From Streptomyces sp. SPB162 (GTDB lineage: Bacteria; Actinomycetota; Actinomycetes; Streptomycetales; Streptomycetaceae): a stretch of 64,000 nt of DNA. A model generated the notes under the pieces. It worked only from the letters and a program-made list of their open reading frames with translations. It did not search any database and had not been told where the DNA came from. A program made the translations under genes and the position numbers. The DNA is taken from contig NZ_JAQFII010000001.1 of NCBI RefSeq assembly GCF_029504575.1, positions 2,640,501-2,704,500 of the forward strand, written 5' to 3'. Below, piece after piece: positions 8,007 to 17,062 of this stretch (the first letter of the stretch is position 1; every line of letters starts with the position of its first letter).

Positions 8007-10895
8007 TCAGCCGGTGACGATGTTGACCAGCTTCGGTGCCCGCACGATCACCTTGCGCACCGCCGCCCCGCCCAGCGCCGCGACCACGCCCTCATCGGCC
8101 AGCGCCAGCGCCTCCAGCTCGGCGTCGGAGATCGACGGCGACACCTCCAGACGGGCCTTGACCTTGCCCTTGATCTGCACGACGCAGATCACGGCCTCGT
8201 CCTGCACCAGCGCGGGGTCCGCGACCGGGAACGGCGCGTGGACCAGCGAGCCGTCGTGGCCCAGCCGGCGCCACAGCTCCTCGGCGATGTGCGGGGCCAG
8301 CGGCGCGACCAGCAGCACCAGCGGCTCCGCGACCGCGCGCGGCACCGGGCCGCCCGCCTTGGTCAGGAAGTTGTTCAGCTCCGTGACCTTGGCGATGGCG
8401 GTGTTGAAGCGCAGTCCCGCCAGATCCTGGCCGACGCCGTCGATCGCCTTGTGCAGCGCGCGCAGCGTCGCCTCGTCGGGCTCGGCGTCGGAGACGGTGA
8501 CCTCACCGGTCTCCTCGTCGACGACGTTGCGCCACAGCCGCTGCAGCAGGCGGTACTGGCCGACGACCGCGCGGGTGTCCCAGGGGCGCGAGACGTCCAG
8601 CGGGCCCATCGCCATCTCGTACAGGCGCAGGGTGTCCGCGCCGTACTCGGCGCAGATCTCGTCCGGGGTGACGGCGTTCTTCAGGGACTTGCCCATCTTG
8701 CCCAGCACGCGGCTGACGGGCTCGCCCTCGTGGAAGTATCCGCCGTCGCGCTCCTCGACCTCGGCCGCCGGCACCGGGAATCCGCGCTTGTCCCGGTAGA
8801 CGAACGCCTGGATCATGCCCTGGTTGTACAGCTTGTGGAACGGCTCGGAGGACGAGATCTGCCCCAGGTCGAAGAGCACCTTGGACCAGAAGCGCGCGTA
8901 CAGCAGGTGCAGCACGGCGTGCTCCGCGCCGCCGACGTACAGGTCGACGCCGCCGTGCGGCCGGCCCTCGCGCGGGCCCATCCAGTACTGCTCGATCTCG
9001 GGGTCGACCAGCCGCTCGCTGTTGTTCGGGTCCAGGTAGCGCAGCTCGTACCAGCAGGAGCCGGCCCAGTTGGGCATGGTGTTGGTCTCGCGGCGGTAGC
9101 GCCGCACGCCCCGGCCGTCGCCCAGGTCCAGCTCGACGTCGACCCAGTCCTCGTTGCGGGACAGCGGGGTCTCCGGCTGGGTGTCCGCATCCTCCGGGTC
9201 GAAGGTGCGCGGCGAGTAGTCGTCGACCTCCGGCAGCTCCAGCGGCAGCATCGACTCGGGCAGCGGGTGGGCGACGCCGTCCTCGTCGTAGACGATCGGG
9301 AAGGGCTCGCCCCAGTAGCGCTGCCGGCTGAACAGCCAGTCGCGCAGCCGGAAGTTGACGGTCGCCTCGCCGATGCCGCGGCCGGTCAGCCACTCGGTGA
9401 TCCGCGCCTTGGCGTCGGCGACGCCCAGGCCGTCCAGCGAGAACTCGTCGTTGGCCGAGTTGACCAACTTCGCGTCGTACGAGGCGAAGGCCTCGTCCCA
9501 CGTCGTGGGGTCGGTGCCGCGGCCGTCGCCGGGCTGGACGACGCAGCGCATCGGCAGCTCGAAGGCTCGGGCGAAGGCGAAGTCGCGGCTGTCGTGCGCG
9601 GGGACCGCCATGATCGCGCCGGTGCCGTAGCCCATCAGCACGTAGTCGGCGATGAAGACCGGGACCTTGTCGCCGCTGACCGGGTTTACCGCGTACGCGC
9701 CGGTGAAGACGCCGGTCTTCTCCTTGGCGTCGGCCTGCCGCTCGACGTCGGACTTGGCGGCGGCCATCTTGCGGTAGGCCGCCACGGCCTCGGCGGGCGT
9801 GGCGTGCCCGTCGGTCCACACCTCGTGGGTGCCCTCGGGCCAGGCGGCCGGGACGATCCTCTCGACCAGCTCGTGCTCGGGAGCCAGCACCATGTAGGTG
9901 GCGCCGAACAGCGTGTCCTGGCGCGTCGTGAAGACGGTGATCTTCTCGTCGCCGACGGCGAAGTCCACCCGGGCGCCCTCGGAGCGCCCGATCCAGTTGC
10001 GCTGCTGCAGCTTGATGGCCTCGGGCCAGTCCAGCGGCTCCAGGTCGTCGATCAGCCGGTCCGCGTAGGCCGTGATGCGCATGTTCCACTGGCGCAGCTT
10101 GGACTTGAAGACCGGGAAGTTGCCGCGCTCGGAGCGGCCGTCCGCGGTGACTTCCTCGTTGGCCAGCACGGTGCCCAGACCCGGGCACCAGTTGACGCGC
10201 GACTCCGACGCGTACGCCAGCCGGTACTCACCCAGCAGGTCGGCACGCTCGATGGGGCTCAACGCGTCCCAGGCACGGCCGTCGGGGGTGGGGCGGGCGC
10301 CGGAGGCGAACTGCTCGACCAGGGTGTCGATCGGACGGGCCCGGCCCGCCTCCTCGTCGTACCAGGAGTTGAAGATCTGCAGGAAGATCCACTGGGTCCA
10401 CTTGTAGTACGCCGGGTCGATCGTCTCGACCGACCGGCGCATGTCGTGGCCCAGGCCCAGCCGGCGCAGCTGGCGCCGCATGTTCTCGATCGCGTCCTCG
10501 GTGGAGATCCGCGGGTGCGTCCCGGTGGCGACCGCGTGCTGCTCGGCGGGCAGCCCGAAGGAGTCGAAGCCCAGGGTGTGCAGCACGTTGTGGCCGGTCA
10601 TCCGCTGGTGGCGGGCGTACACGTCGGTGGCGATGTAGCCCAGCGGGTGGCCCACGTGCAGTCCGGAACCCGAGGGGTACGGGAACATGTCCATGATGAA
10701 TTTCTTGGGCTTGGCGGCCAGCTCGGCGTCGCCCGCCAGGTCACCCCTGGGGTTCGGCGCCTCGTAGGTGCCCGACGCTTCCCAGAAGTCCTGCCAGCGG
10801 GCCTCGATGTCGGCGGCCAGCTGGGCGGTGTACTTGAAGGTCGGCACAGTACGGTGCGGCTCGGCTGCCTCAGTGGCGGCGGTGGTCTCGCTCAT
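8007..10895 (-). CDS. leuS: Leucyl-tRNA synthetase
   Basis: Class I aminoacyl-tRNA synthetase charging tRNA-Leu, cytoplasmic. The start is the ATG at 10895 ([15 protein letters not shown]), preceded by a purine-rich GGAG..GAGGA stretch; the open frame upstream to 11081 is leader sequence. The 962-residue product has the HIGH-type box [10 protein letters not shown] (about residues 65-75), the editing-domain region ([21 protein letters not shown]), the tRNA-binding body, and [10 protein letters not shown] (KMSKS box, KMGKS variant) near residue 725. The C-terminal domain ends in [12 protein letters not shown]. Expression is likely controlled by attenuation through the leader peptide and hairpin just upstream. 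Confidence 0.97.
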   Translation of the reverse strand: MSETTAATEAAEPHRTVPTFKYTAQLAADIEARWQDFWEASGTYEAPNPRGDLAGDAELAAKPKKFIMDMFPYPSGSGLHVGHPLGYIATDVYARHQRMTGHNVLHTLGFDSFGLPAEQHAVATGTHPRISTEDAIENMRRQLRRLGLGHDMRRSVETIDPAYYKWTQWIFLQIFNSWYDEEAGRARPIDTLVEQFASGARPTPDGRAWDALSPIERADLLGEYRLAYASESRVNWCPGLGTVLANEEVTADGRSERGNFPVFKSKLRQWNMRITAYADRLIDDLEPLDWPEAIKLQQRNWIGRSEGARVDFAVGDEKITVFTTRQDTLFGATYMVLAPEHELVERIVPAAWPEGTHEVWTDGHATPAEAVAAYRKMAAAKSDVERQADAKEKTGVFTGAYAVNPVSGDKVPVFIADYVLMGYGTGAIMAVPAHDSRDFAFARAFELPMRCVVQPGDGRGTDPTTWDEAFASYDAKLVNSANDEFSLDGLGVADAKARITEWLTGRGIGEATVNFRLRDWLFSRQRYWGEPFPIVYDEDGVAHPLPESMLPLELPEVDDYSPRTFDPEDADTQPETPLSRNEDWVDVELDLGDGRGVRRYRRETNTMPNWAGSCWYELRYLDPNNSERLVDPEIEQYWMGPREGRPHGGVDLYVGGAEHAVLHLLYARFWSKVLFDLGQISSSEPFHKLYNQGMIQAFVYRDKRGFPVPAAEVEERDGGYFHEGEPVSRVLGKMGKSLKNAVTPDEICAEYGADTLRLYEMAMGPLDVSRPWDTRAVVGQYRLLQRLWRNVVDEETGEVTVSDAEPDEATLRALHKAIDGVGQDLAGLRFNTAIAKVTELNNFLTKAGGPVPRAVAEPLVLLVAPLAPHIAEELWRRLGHDGSLVHAPFPVADPALVQDEAVICVVQIKGKVKARLEVSPSISDAELEALALADEGVVAALGGAAVRKVIVRAPKLVNIVTG

Positions 10896-10961
10896 CGTCC
10901 TCGAAGCTCCATCGTGATCATGACGGGCGTACGCCGCGTCTGCTGCCTGCCTGCGGAAACG

Positions 10962-10985
10962 AAAAAACCCCTCGCACAGGAGGGG
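10962..10985 (-). terminator. Intrinsic terminator/attenuator in the leuS leader
   Basis: On the minus strand CCCCTC and GAGGGG form a 6-bp stem with a 6-base loop (10968-10985), followed directly by six T (10962-10967). It lies between the leader peptide and the leuS start and fits a transcription attenuator. Confidence 0.75.
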
Positions 10986-11019
10986 CCGCCGCACCGACTC
11001 GGATCGCTCTGGATCGTTG

Positions 11020-11058
11020 TCAGTGCGGCTTGCTAAGCAGAAGGCGTACGGCACGCAT
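11020..11058 (-). CDS. leuS leader peptide with a run of leucine codons
   Basis: A 12-codon frame, [12 protein letters not shown], with three consecutive Leu codons (ctt ctg ctt) and then a TGA stop. It sits 35 bases upstream of the attenuator hairpin and about 160 bases upstream of leuS. Ribosome stalling at the Leu codons when charged tRNA-Leu is scarce would be expected to prevent the hairpin from forming and so raise leuS expression. Leader-peptide attenuation of leucine genes is known in actinobacteria; for this copy it is an inference. I see no strong ribosome site in front of the ATG; it could be leaderless or nearly so. Confidence 0.6.
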   Translation of the reverse strand: MRAVRLLLSKPH

Positions 11059-11083
11059 GCGGTCAGGTTACCGCAGCGCACGA

Positions 11084-11118
11084 GGGGCCCGCACCGGGAA
11101 TGCCCCGGTGCGGGCCCC
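11084..11118. terminator. Strong hairpin terminator downstream of the S53 peptidase gene
   Basis: A 15-bp perfect stem (GGGGCCCGCACCGGG with its complement) around a short loop, 66 bases after the peptidase stop. There is no T-run, as is common for Streptomyces terminators. It separates the peptidase from the leuS leader. Confidence 0.75.
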
Positions 11119-11183
11119 TGCGCCGACTCAGGCGCTCAGCGCCCGCGCGGACCGAGTGGTCAGCGCGTGTACCGACCGCTTGG

Positions 11184-13145
11184 TCAGTGGTGGTTCTTCT
11201 TCGGCAGGTACGAGGTCACGTAGTCGGCACCGGGGGTGCCGACGCCGGTCACGTCGTCGAAGCCGACCGTGGCGTGCAGCGACGCGTCCTTGCCGAGGCT
11301 GCGCAGCGACGTGATCGTGCCGTCCGCCGCGTCGACGCCGTTGACGTAGTCGACGCGGACGACCGCCTCGTCACGGCCCTGGCCCAGCGGGTGGTCCGTG
11401 ACGTCGTGGTACGCCGAGGTGGCGTACCGGTCGTAGATCAGCGGGTTGGCGAAGCCGACCGGGATCCCGTGCCGCGCCTGCTGCACGAGGGCCTGGACGC
11501 CGGCGATCACCGGGGCGGCGAGCGAGGTGCCGCCGATCCGGTACTCGCTGTACGCCAGCGACCCGTCCGCGAGGGACTGGGTCTGACCGACCAGGAAGCC
11601 GGTGTTCGGGTCGGCGACCGCCGAGATGTCCGGCTCGACGCGCTGCTTCTGGCCGCCGCCGTTGGCGAGGGCGAGCGAGTCCGGAACGACGTTGCGCTGG
11701 TAGAACGGCTGCGCGTAGAGCTTGCTCGTGCCGCCGCCCGCACCCGAGGTGTAGGCGCCGGGGAAGCCCGTCCAGCTGTTGCCGTCAGCCGACAGCAGGG
11801 CCTTCTCGGTGCCCCAGCCGGTCTCGAACGTGTACTTCTCGCCCTTGCCGACGGCCAGCGAGGTGCCGCCGACCGAGGTGGCCCAGGGGGAGTTTCCGGG
11901 GGTGTCGACCTGCTTCACGCCGGTCTTGGCGACGTTGTCGCCGGAGTCACCGGAGGAGAAGTAGAAGCCGATGCCCTCGACAGCACCCTGCAGGAAGGTC
12001 TGGTCGTAGGCCGCGGCCACGTCCGGCGTCTCGTTGGCCTCGACGTCGCCCCACGAGTTCGAGACGATGTCGGCCAGCCGGCCGTCGACGATCTTGTTCA
12101 GGGCGTCGAGCAGGTCGTTGTCCTGGCAGGACGCGCCACCGACGTAGACGATGTCGGCGTCGGGGGCCACGGCGTGCACGGCCTCGACGTCGAGCGTCTC
12201 CTCGCCGTACCAGCCACCCGCGTCGCAGGCCTCGGTCGAGTTGTAGTCGGCGGGCAGCACCTGGGAGAGCTGACCCTTGCGGTACGCCTGGTCGCCGTTC
12301 GCCTTGGCGTACTTCTTCGCGTCCTGGACGATGTACGGCGAGGCGTACGCGTCCGTGATCGCGACCGTGACGTTCTTACCGGTGTAGCTCTTCGCACCGT
12401 AGGCGGCGCGCAGGTCCTTGCCGGTGTAGCCCTTGATCGCGTAAGGCGCCTTGGTGCCGTAGGCGGAGGGGAGCTTCTTGTTGGTGTTCGAGCCGTAGTA
12501 GCTCGAGAACGGTCCGGCGTTCTTGAAGACCGCGCCGGGAGGCGGCAGCGCCTCGTCGTGCTTGGCGACCTTGGGAGCGTTGTCCAGGCCGACGACCGTG
12601 AGCACCGCGCCGTTCAGCGTCGCCGGCGCGGAGGCCGTCGTCGCCGGGGCGTGGTAGGTCTTGCCGTCCTTGGTGAAGTTGTGCAGCTGGGTGCCGAACG
12701 CCTTCTCCGCGGCCGCCACGTCACCGCTCACGGTGAGGTAGTGCTGGGTGGTGCCGGTCACCTTGAGGCCCGAGGACTTCAACCATGCGGTGACCGCGGC
12801 TATCTGGTCCTTCGTCGCACCGAACCGCGCCTGCGTCTGGGCCGCGGTCAGATACTTGCCGTAGGAAGCCGAGTTCGGGTCGGACACCGCGGTCGCATAG
12901 GCCGTGAGGCCCTTCGCGTCCCGGCCCGCCAGGTAGACACGGGCGGTGACGCCGCTGGCGTCCGCCGTGCTTCCCTTGTCCGCCTTGGCAGTTGCCCACA
13001 GCGGCTTGGTGCCGGTGAGCAGCTGCCTGCCGTGCGGTTGGTCGGCCTGTGCGGCAGGTGTGCCCAGCGCGAGCGCGCCGGCCATCAGCGGCAGCGCTGC
13101 TGCCACCGCCAGCCCGGCACGCGTTCTTTTGCGCTCAAATCTCAT
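11184..13145 (-). CDS. Secreted S53 family (sedolisin/kumamolisin-type) serine-carboxyl peptidase
   Basis: 653-residue exported endopeptidase active at acid pH in this family. Residues 1-35 are a signal peptide: a basic start (MRFERKRTRAG), a hydrophobic core and an AQA|D cleavage site. A pro-kumamolisin activation domain follows (about 45-200; YLTAAQTQARFGA). The catalytic domain shows Glu and Asp in YGEETLDVEAVHAVAPD (about 313-330), the oxyanion Asp region in SNSWGD (about 365), SSGDSGD, and the nucleophile Ser in GGTSLAAP (about 538). The calcium-binding end is VGFDDVTGVGTPG. All catalytic residues are present, so it should be active. It forms a single-gene unit with its own terminator. 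Confidence 0.95.
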   Translation of the reverse strand: MRFERKRTRAGLAVAAALPLMAGALALGTPAAQADQPHGRQLLTGTKPLWATAKADKGSTADASGVTARVYLAGRDAKGLTAYATAVSDPNSASYGKYLTAAQTQARFGATKDQIAAVTAWLKSSGLKVTGTTQHYLTVSGDVAAAEKAFGTQLHNFTKDGKTYHAPATTASAPATLNGAVLTVVGLDNAPKVAKHDEALPPPGAVFKNAGPFSSYYGSNTNKKLPSAYGTKAPYAIKGYTGKDLRAAYGAKSYTGKNVTVAITDAYASPYIVQDAKKYAKANGDQAYRKGQLSQVLPADYNSTEACDAGGWYGEETLDVEAVHAVAPDADIVYVGGASCQDNDLLDALNKIVDGRLADIVSNSWGDVEANETPDVAAAYDQTFLQGAVEGIGFYFSSGDSGDNVAKTGVKQVDTPGNSPWATSVGGTSLAVGKGEKYTFETGWGTEKALLSADGNSWTGFPGAYTSGAGGGTSKLYAQPFYQRNVVPDSLALANGGGQKQRVEPDISAVADPNTGFLVGQTQSLADGSLAYSEYRIGGTSLAAPVIAGVQALVQQARHGIPVGFANPLIYDRYATSAYHDVTDHPLGQGRDEAVVRVDYVNGVDAADGTITSLRSLGKDASLHATVGFDDVTGVGTPGADYVTSYLPKKNHH

Positions 13146-13311
13146 GAAACCCCCATGCGAAGCGAGTTGACGCCGATTACGGTGTCGCCGCTATGCGTAC
13201 GGCTCGTACCGCAGAGCGCCACTCTTTCGCCGAAAAGCTCATGTCAGGGGCATGCAATTGCCAAGACCAGGCCAAGGAAGCGCCCGTGAACGGTAAGGAG
13301 GCGTGCGCGGC

Positions 13312-13355
13312 GGCCACCCGGCGCGGAACCTTCGGCCACCCGGCGCGGAACCCTC
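13312..13355. repeat. 22-bp tandem duplication
   Basis: Two adjacent copies of a 22-base unit beginning GGCCACCCGGCGCGGAACC, differing by one base near the end (CTTC against CCTC). Confidence 0.85.
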
Positions 13356-13514
13356 GGCCGGGCCGGGGAGGTTGCCGGCGAACTGCCCGAAGCCGCGGCG
13401 GGACCCGCCGGCGCCCGCCGATCCACCGGGCGCTGCTGCCCGCGGGCTCCGCGGGCCGTCCGTGCGCATGATCGCTTGAGCGGTCTCATCGCCCGCGAAG
13501 CCCGCATGGCTCTC

Positions 13515-13573
13515 AACGCCCGCAACGCCCGCAACGCCCGCAACGCCCGCAACGCCCGCAACGCCCGCAACGG
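13515..13573. repeat. 9-bp tandem repeat, six copies of AACGCCCGC
   Basis: Six exact copies of AACGCCCGC (13515-13568) followed by AACGG, directly next to the tRNA-Ala terminator. Likely a slippage-prone minisatellite; no function seen. Confidence 0.9.
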
Positions 13574-13608
13574 AAAAATCCCGCCCGATCATGAAGATCG
13601 GACGGGAT
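13574..13608 (-). terminator. Intrinsic terminator of the first tRNA-Ala
   Basis: Stem ATCCCG + CCGATC with one mismatch, loop ATGAA, followed on the minus strand by TTTTT. It closely resembles the terminator of the second tRNA-Ala copy at 19562. Confidence 0.85.
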
Positions 13609-13618
13609 ATTCCCTCTG

Positions 13619-13691
<73 letters not shown>

Positions 13692-13899
13692 GCGTCGTGC
13701 CCCGCCGGGTTCCCCCGGCGACTCGGCATACATTACACGGCCCTGGGGGTGTTTCGCCAAATCGATTACCCGGTGCCCGGGGCTCGCCCGGGGCACCCGG
13801 TGCCCCTGCTTTCGGAGCTCCGGCCAGGTACTGTCGGGATTCCGTGCCAGCTTCACCGGCGCCCCGTGCCCCCCACCAGTACCCCTGGAGAAGAGCACT

Positions 13900-15252
13900 G
13901 TGACAGCGACGCAGCTGACCGCCGACACCCGCGCCCTCGCGGCCAGGACGTTCATTCTGCGGCGACCGACGCTGCTCGCGGCGACGGTCTGCCTGATGTC
14001 CTTCGTCGGCTTCTGGCTGGCGCAGCGCGCCTCCCACGTGTCGATGATCGACCTCATGGTCTACCGGGCCGAAGGCGCGACCGCACGCAGCGGCGGCGAT
14101 CTCTACGAGATGCGGGCCACGTACGCGAAGCTCCCGACCACGTATCCGCCGTTCGCCGCGCTGATGTTCATGCCGCTGACGTGGATCGGCGTGGGTGCGA
14201 TGCGCGCGGCGGCGACGGTGGCGAACCTGGGCCTGCTGATCGCGCTGGTGCATCTGTCGCTGCGGCTGACCGGGCGGCCGACCAAGTTGCCGCCCGCCGC
14301 GGTGACACTCGCCATCGCGTCGGTCGCGGTGTGGTGCGAGCCGGTGTGGACGACCCTGCGGTACGGGCAGATCAACCTGCTGCTGGCCGTGCTGGTGCTG
14401 TGGGACCTGACACGGCGCGCGGGCCACCGCTGGGCCGGGTTCGGGACCGGTCTCGCGGCGGGCGTCAAGCTGACGCCCGCGCTGTTCGCGGTGCTCCTGG
14501 CGCTGGCCGGGGTGGCACTGGGCTGGCGGCGCCTGCGCGGTGGCCACAACCCCTGGAACCCGCACCTGCGGCGGGCTGCGGTGGCTGTCGTAACGTTCGT
14601 CGGGACGGTGGCGATGGCAGCGGTGGCACTGCCGCACGACTCCCGGCGGTTCTGGACCGAGATGCTCTTCGCGGCGGACCGGGTGGGCTACGGCGAGGAC
14701 ACCGCCAACCAGTCGCTGCGCGGTGTCTTCGCCCGCGCCCTCCACACCGCCGACCCGGGCGCCGGCTGGCTGCTGGCGGCCGCCCTCGTCGGCTGCGCGG
14801 GCCTGGCCGTCTCGGTCGCGGCGCTGCTCGCCGGGGACCGGCTCCCCTACAACGTGGCGTGGGCAACGCTGGCCTGCGCGGTGACCGCGCTGCTGGTCAG
14901 TCCGATCTCCTGGTCGCACCACTGGGTGTGGGGGGTGCCGATGGTGATCCTGCTCGGCACCGAGGCGCTGCGCCGCCGGGACCCGTTGTGGGCGGCGGGG
15001 GCGGCCCTGGCGGGGGTGCTGTTCTGCTCGTTCATGCTGTGGATGGTCCCGCACGGCGCCCCGCGGTTCGAACTGGGGCAGAACGGCGGTCAGATGCTCC
15101 TGTCCGCCGTCTATCCGGCGACCGGTGCCGCGTTCCTCGCGGTGACGGGCGCGGTGGCGTTCCAGGCCTTCCGCAACGATCCGCGCCGCCGGCGTTCCAC
15201 CCCCACGCTGTCGTCGCGGCGGTTGGCCGCGTACGACTACGCCGACCGCTGA
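13900..15252 (+). CDS. GT87-type membrane glycosyltransferase (probable polyprenol-phosphate mannose transferase)
   Basis: 450-residue polytopic membrane protein of the GT87/DUF2029 type, related to actinobacterial alpha-1,2-mannosyltransferases that use polyprenyl-phosphate-mannose outside the membrane. About ten hydrophobic helices are visible. Family signatures seen are MIDLMVYRAEGATARSGGDL (early Asp, the likely catalytic region), TYPPFAALMFMP, WTTLRYGQINLLL, and SPISWSHHWVW near residue 335. The C-terminus is basic and cytoplasmic. The start is GTG at 13900 with GGAG about 9 bases upstream. It points away from the adjacent tRNA-Ala and converges on marR. Substrate is inferred from the family only. 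Confidence 0.85.
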   Translation: MTATQLTADTRALAARTFILRRPTLLAATVCLMSFVGFWLAQRASHVSMIDLMVYRAEGATARSGGDLYEMRATYAKLPTTYPPFAALMFMPLTWIGVGAMRAAATVANLGLLIALVHLSLRLTGRPTKLPPAAVTLAIASVAVWCEPVWTTLRYGQINLLLAVLVLWDLTRRAGHRWAGFGTGLAAGVKLTPALFAVLLALAGVALGWRRLRGGHNPWNPHLRRAAVAVVTFVGTVAMAAVALPHDSRRFWTEMLFAADRVGYGEDTANQSLRGVFARALHTADPGAGWLLAAALVGCAGLAVSVAALLAGDRLPYNVAWATLACAVTALLVSPISWSHHWVWGVPMVILLGTEALRRRDPLWAAGAALAGVLFCSFMLWMVPHGAPRFELGQNGGQMLLSAVYPATGAAFLAVTGAVAFQAFRNDPRRRRSTPTLSSRRLAAYDYADR

Positions 15253-15292
15253 CCGCCGGCCCATCCCACCCATCCCATCCCTGCCTCAGGTC

Positions 15293-15814
15293 TCAGGCCT
15301 TCAGGTCTCCACAGACCTCCGCCGGACCGGGGGCCGCGTCGCAGAGGCTGCTCTCGACCCGCGCCAGCAGCCGGGCCAGTTCCCCGCGCTCGTCCGCCGA
15401 GAGGCCCGCGACGGTGATCTCCTCCAGTCGCCGCCACGCGTCCTCGACGGGCGCGCGCAGCGCGTGGCCCGCCCCGGTCGCCTCGACGAGGACCGCGCGC
15501 CCGTCGTCGGGGTCGGGGCGTCGGGTGACCAGGCCGGACTGTTCGAGGCGCTGGACCATCCTGGTCACCGTCGAGGGGTCGAGCTCCAGCAGCTTGATCA
15601 GTTCCGCCTGCCGCTGGGGCCCCGCGTCCCACAGCCGCATCATGAGCAGCTCCTGCCCCGCGTAGAGGCCGGCGCCGCGCAGCAGCCGGCCGGCGGCCAT
15701 GCGGTGGGCGCGGGCGGTGCGGAACACCGCGTGGCTGATGTCGGTGACGCCGCAGGGTGCCGACGGCGTACAGACGGGGTCCTCGGGGTCCTCGGGGCGA
15801 CTGGTCGGGGTCAT
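15293..15814 (-). CDS. MarR family transcriptional regulator
   Basis: Winged-helix repressor of about 173 residues from ATG 15814 (MTPTSRPEDPED); the open frame starts at 15883, but that part overlaps the divergent promoter. The core includes GLYAGQELLMMRLWDAGPQR, the recognition helix ELDPSTVTRMVQRLEQSGLV, and the wing RPDPDDGRAVLVEATGAG. It is divergent from the flavin oxidoreductase gene, with the 12-bp palindrome at 15828-15839 between them, so it probably represses that gene in response to an electrophile or quinone-like ligand. The ligand is inferred from the neighbour. Confidence 0.88.
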   Translation of the reverse strand: MTPTSRPEDPEDPVCTPSAPCGVTDISHAVFRTARAHRMAAGRLLRGAGLYAGQELLMMRLWDAGPQRQAELIKLLELDPSTVTRMVQRLEQSGLVTRRPDPDDGRAVLVEATGAGHALRAPVEDAWRRLEEITVAGLSADERGELARLLARVESSLCDAAPGPAEVCGDLKA

Positions 15815-15827
15815 CCACCCATTATGT

Positions 15828-15839
15828 TGGCCGGCCAAG
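15828..15839. promoter_or_regulatory. Candidate MarR operator, palindrome TTGGCCGGCCAA
   Basis: Perfect 12-bp palindrome 14 bases upstream of the marR start and 66 bases upstream of the oxidoreductase start. A half-site-like ATTGGCCGAC follows at 15871-15880. Position between divergent regulator and target supports an operator. Confidence 0.5.
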
Positions 15840-15904
15840 GAATGTGCGGCCCCTCGGCGCCGTTGGATTGATTGGCCGACCACCTAACTGCCGAGGAGAC
15901 CCTC

Positions 15905-16973
15905 ATGCCCAACGCCTTCGACCCCATCGACCTCGGCGGCATCCGGCTGCCCAACCGCATAGCGATGGCGCCGATGACCCGCAGCCGGGCCCACGGCCCC
16001 GGCACCAGCCCGACGCCCACCATGGCCGAGTACTACGCCCAGCGCGCCTCCGCCGGACTGATCATCACCGAGGGCGTCCAGCCCAGCGCCGTGGGCCAGG
16101 GCTATCCCGACACCCCCGGGCTGCACAGCGCGGAGCAGATCGCCGCCTGGCGGACGGTGACCGACGCCGTGCACGCGGCGGGGGGCAGGATCTTCGCCCA
16201 GCTGATGCACGCCGGCCGGATCGGCCACCCGGACCTGCTGCCGGACGGGCTCGTCCCGGTCGGCGCCTCACCGGTGGCCGCCGAGGGCGTGGTGTACACC
16301 CATGAGGGGCCGAAGGAGTTCATCGCGCCGCGCGAGCTGGACGACGCGGAGATCCGCGCCACCATCGCCGACTTCGCGACGGCGGCCGGCAACGCGATCG
16401 AGGCCGGCTTCGACGGGGTCGAGATCCACGGCGCCAACGGCTACCTCGTCCACCAGTTCCTGGCCCCCAACACCAACCTCCGCACCGACGCCTGGGGCGG
16501 TGGCGACGAGGACCGCATCCGGTTCGCCGTCGAGGTGACCCGCGCGGTGGCCGACGCGATCGGCGCGGACCGCACCGCCCTGCGGATCTCCCCCGGAAAC
16601 CCGTACAACGACATCGTCGAACCCGACCCCGAGGCCGCCTACAGCGCCCTGGTGCGCGCGGTCGAACCGATCGGCCTGGCCTATCTGCACCTGGTCGAGG
16701 GGGCCGACCGCGGGCTGACGCTGCGGCTGCGCAAGCAGTACGCCGGCACCCTCGTCCTCAACGTCTGGTCGGAACGCCGCCCCCACCCCGCCCGAGGCGC
16801 TCTCGCTGATCGAGGACGGCGCCGCGGACCTGATCTCCTACGGCGCCCTGTTCCTCGCCAACCCCGACCTGCCGCGCCGCCTCGCGACCGGGGGACCGTA
16901 CAACACCCCCGACTCGGCCACGTTCTTCGGCGGGGACGAGCGCGGCTACACGGACTATCCCGCGCTCGTCTGA
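15905..16973 (+). CDS. Old yellow enzyme-type NADH:flavin oxidoreductase, one-base frameshift
   Basis: FMN-dependent ene-reductase, TIM-barrel family, about 355 residues when repaired. The start is ATG 15905 (MPNAFDPIDLGGIRLPNRIAM) after GAGGAG. Motifs seen are NRIAMAPMTRSRA, GRIFAQLMHAGRI, DGVEIHGANGYLVHQFL (the His/Asn substrate pair is in this region) and RISPGNPYND. At about 16771 the frame shifts: dropping one G of GG restores NAAPTPPEALSLIEDGAADL, ISYGALFLANPDLPRRL and the terminal GYTDYPALV. The indel sits in the last third of the barrel, so as written the enzyme would be truncated in effect. Either a sequence error or a recent mutation. Confidence 0.85.
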
Positions 16974-16976
16974 ACA

Positions 16977-17040
16977 CGGCGGCGGGCGGAGCCGGACGGG
17001 CTCATGGACGGCGGCGGGCGGAGCCAGACGGGCTCATGGA
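16977..17040. repeat. 32-bp tandem duplication between convergent genes
   Basis: Two adjacent copies of a 32-base unit (16977-17008 and 17009-17040) differing at one base. With the following CGGCTCC the second copy can pair GGAGCC with GGCTCC, so the region may serve as a bidirectional terminator between the oxidoreductase and the MFS gene. Confidence 0.85.
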
Positions 17041-17062
17041 CGGCTCCGCCCCACGTGTCCCG

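Larger units (their letters stand above)
13146..13618. other. Gene-free stretch: peptidase promoter region, short tandem repeats, tRNA terminator
   Basis: This 473-base interval holds the upstream region of the S53 peptidase, a 22-bp duplication (13312-13355), a 9-bp tandem array (13515-13573) and the terminator of tRNA-Ala (13574-13608). I see no convincing coding sequence; open frames here are short and repetitive. Confidence 0.7.

Noticed and set aside
7083..11036. A 1317-residue plus-strand open frame opposite leuS
   Set aside because: It is a shadow of leuS and flanking genes on the other strand, caused by G+C codon bias; it has no domain.
13515..13573. CRISPR array
   Set aside because: The 9-bp units are directly adjacent with no spacers, and no cas genes are present.
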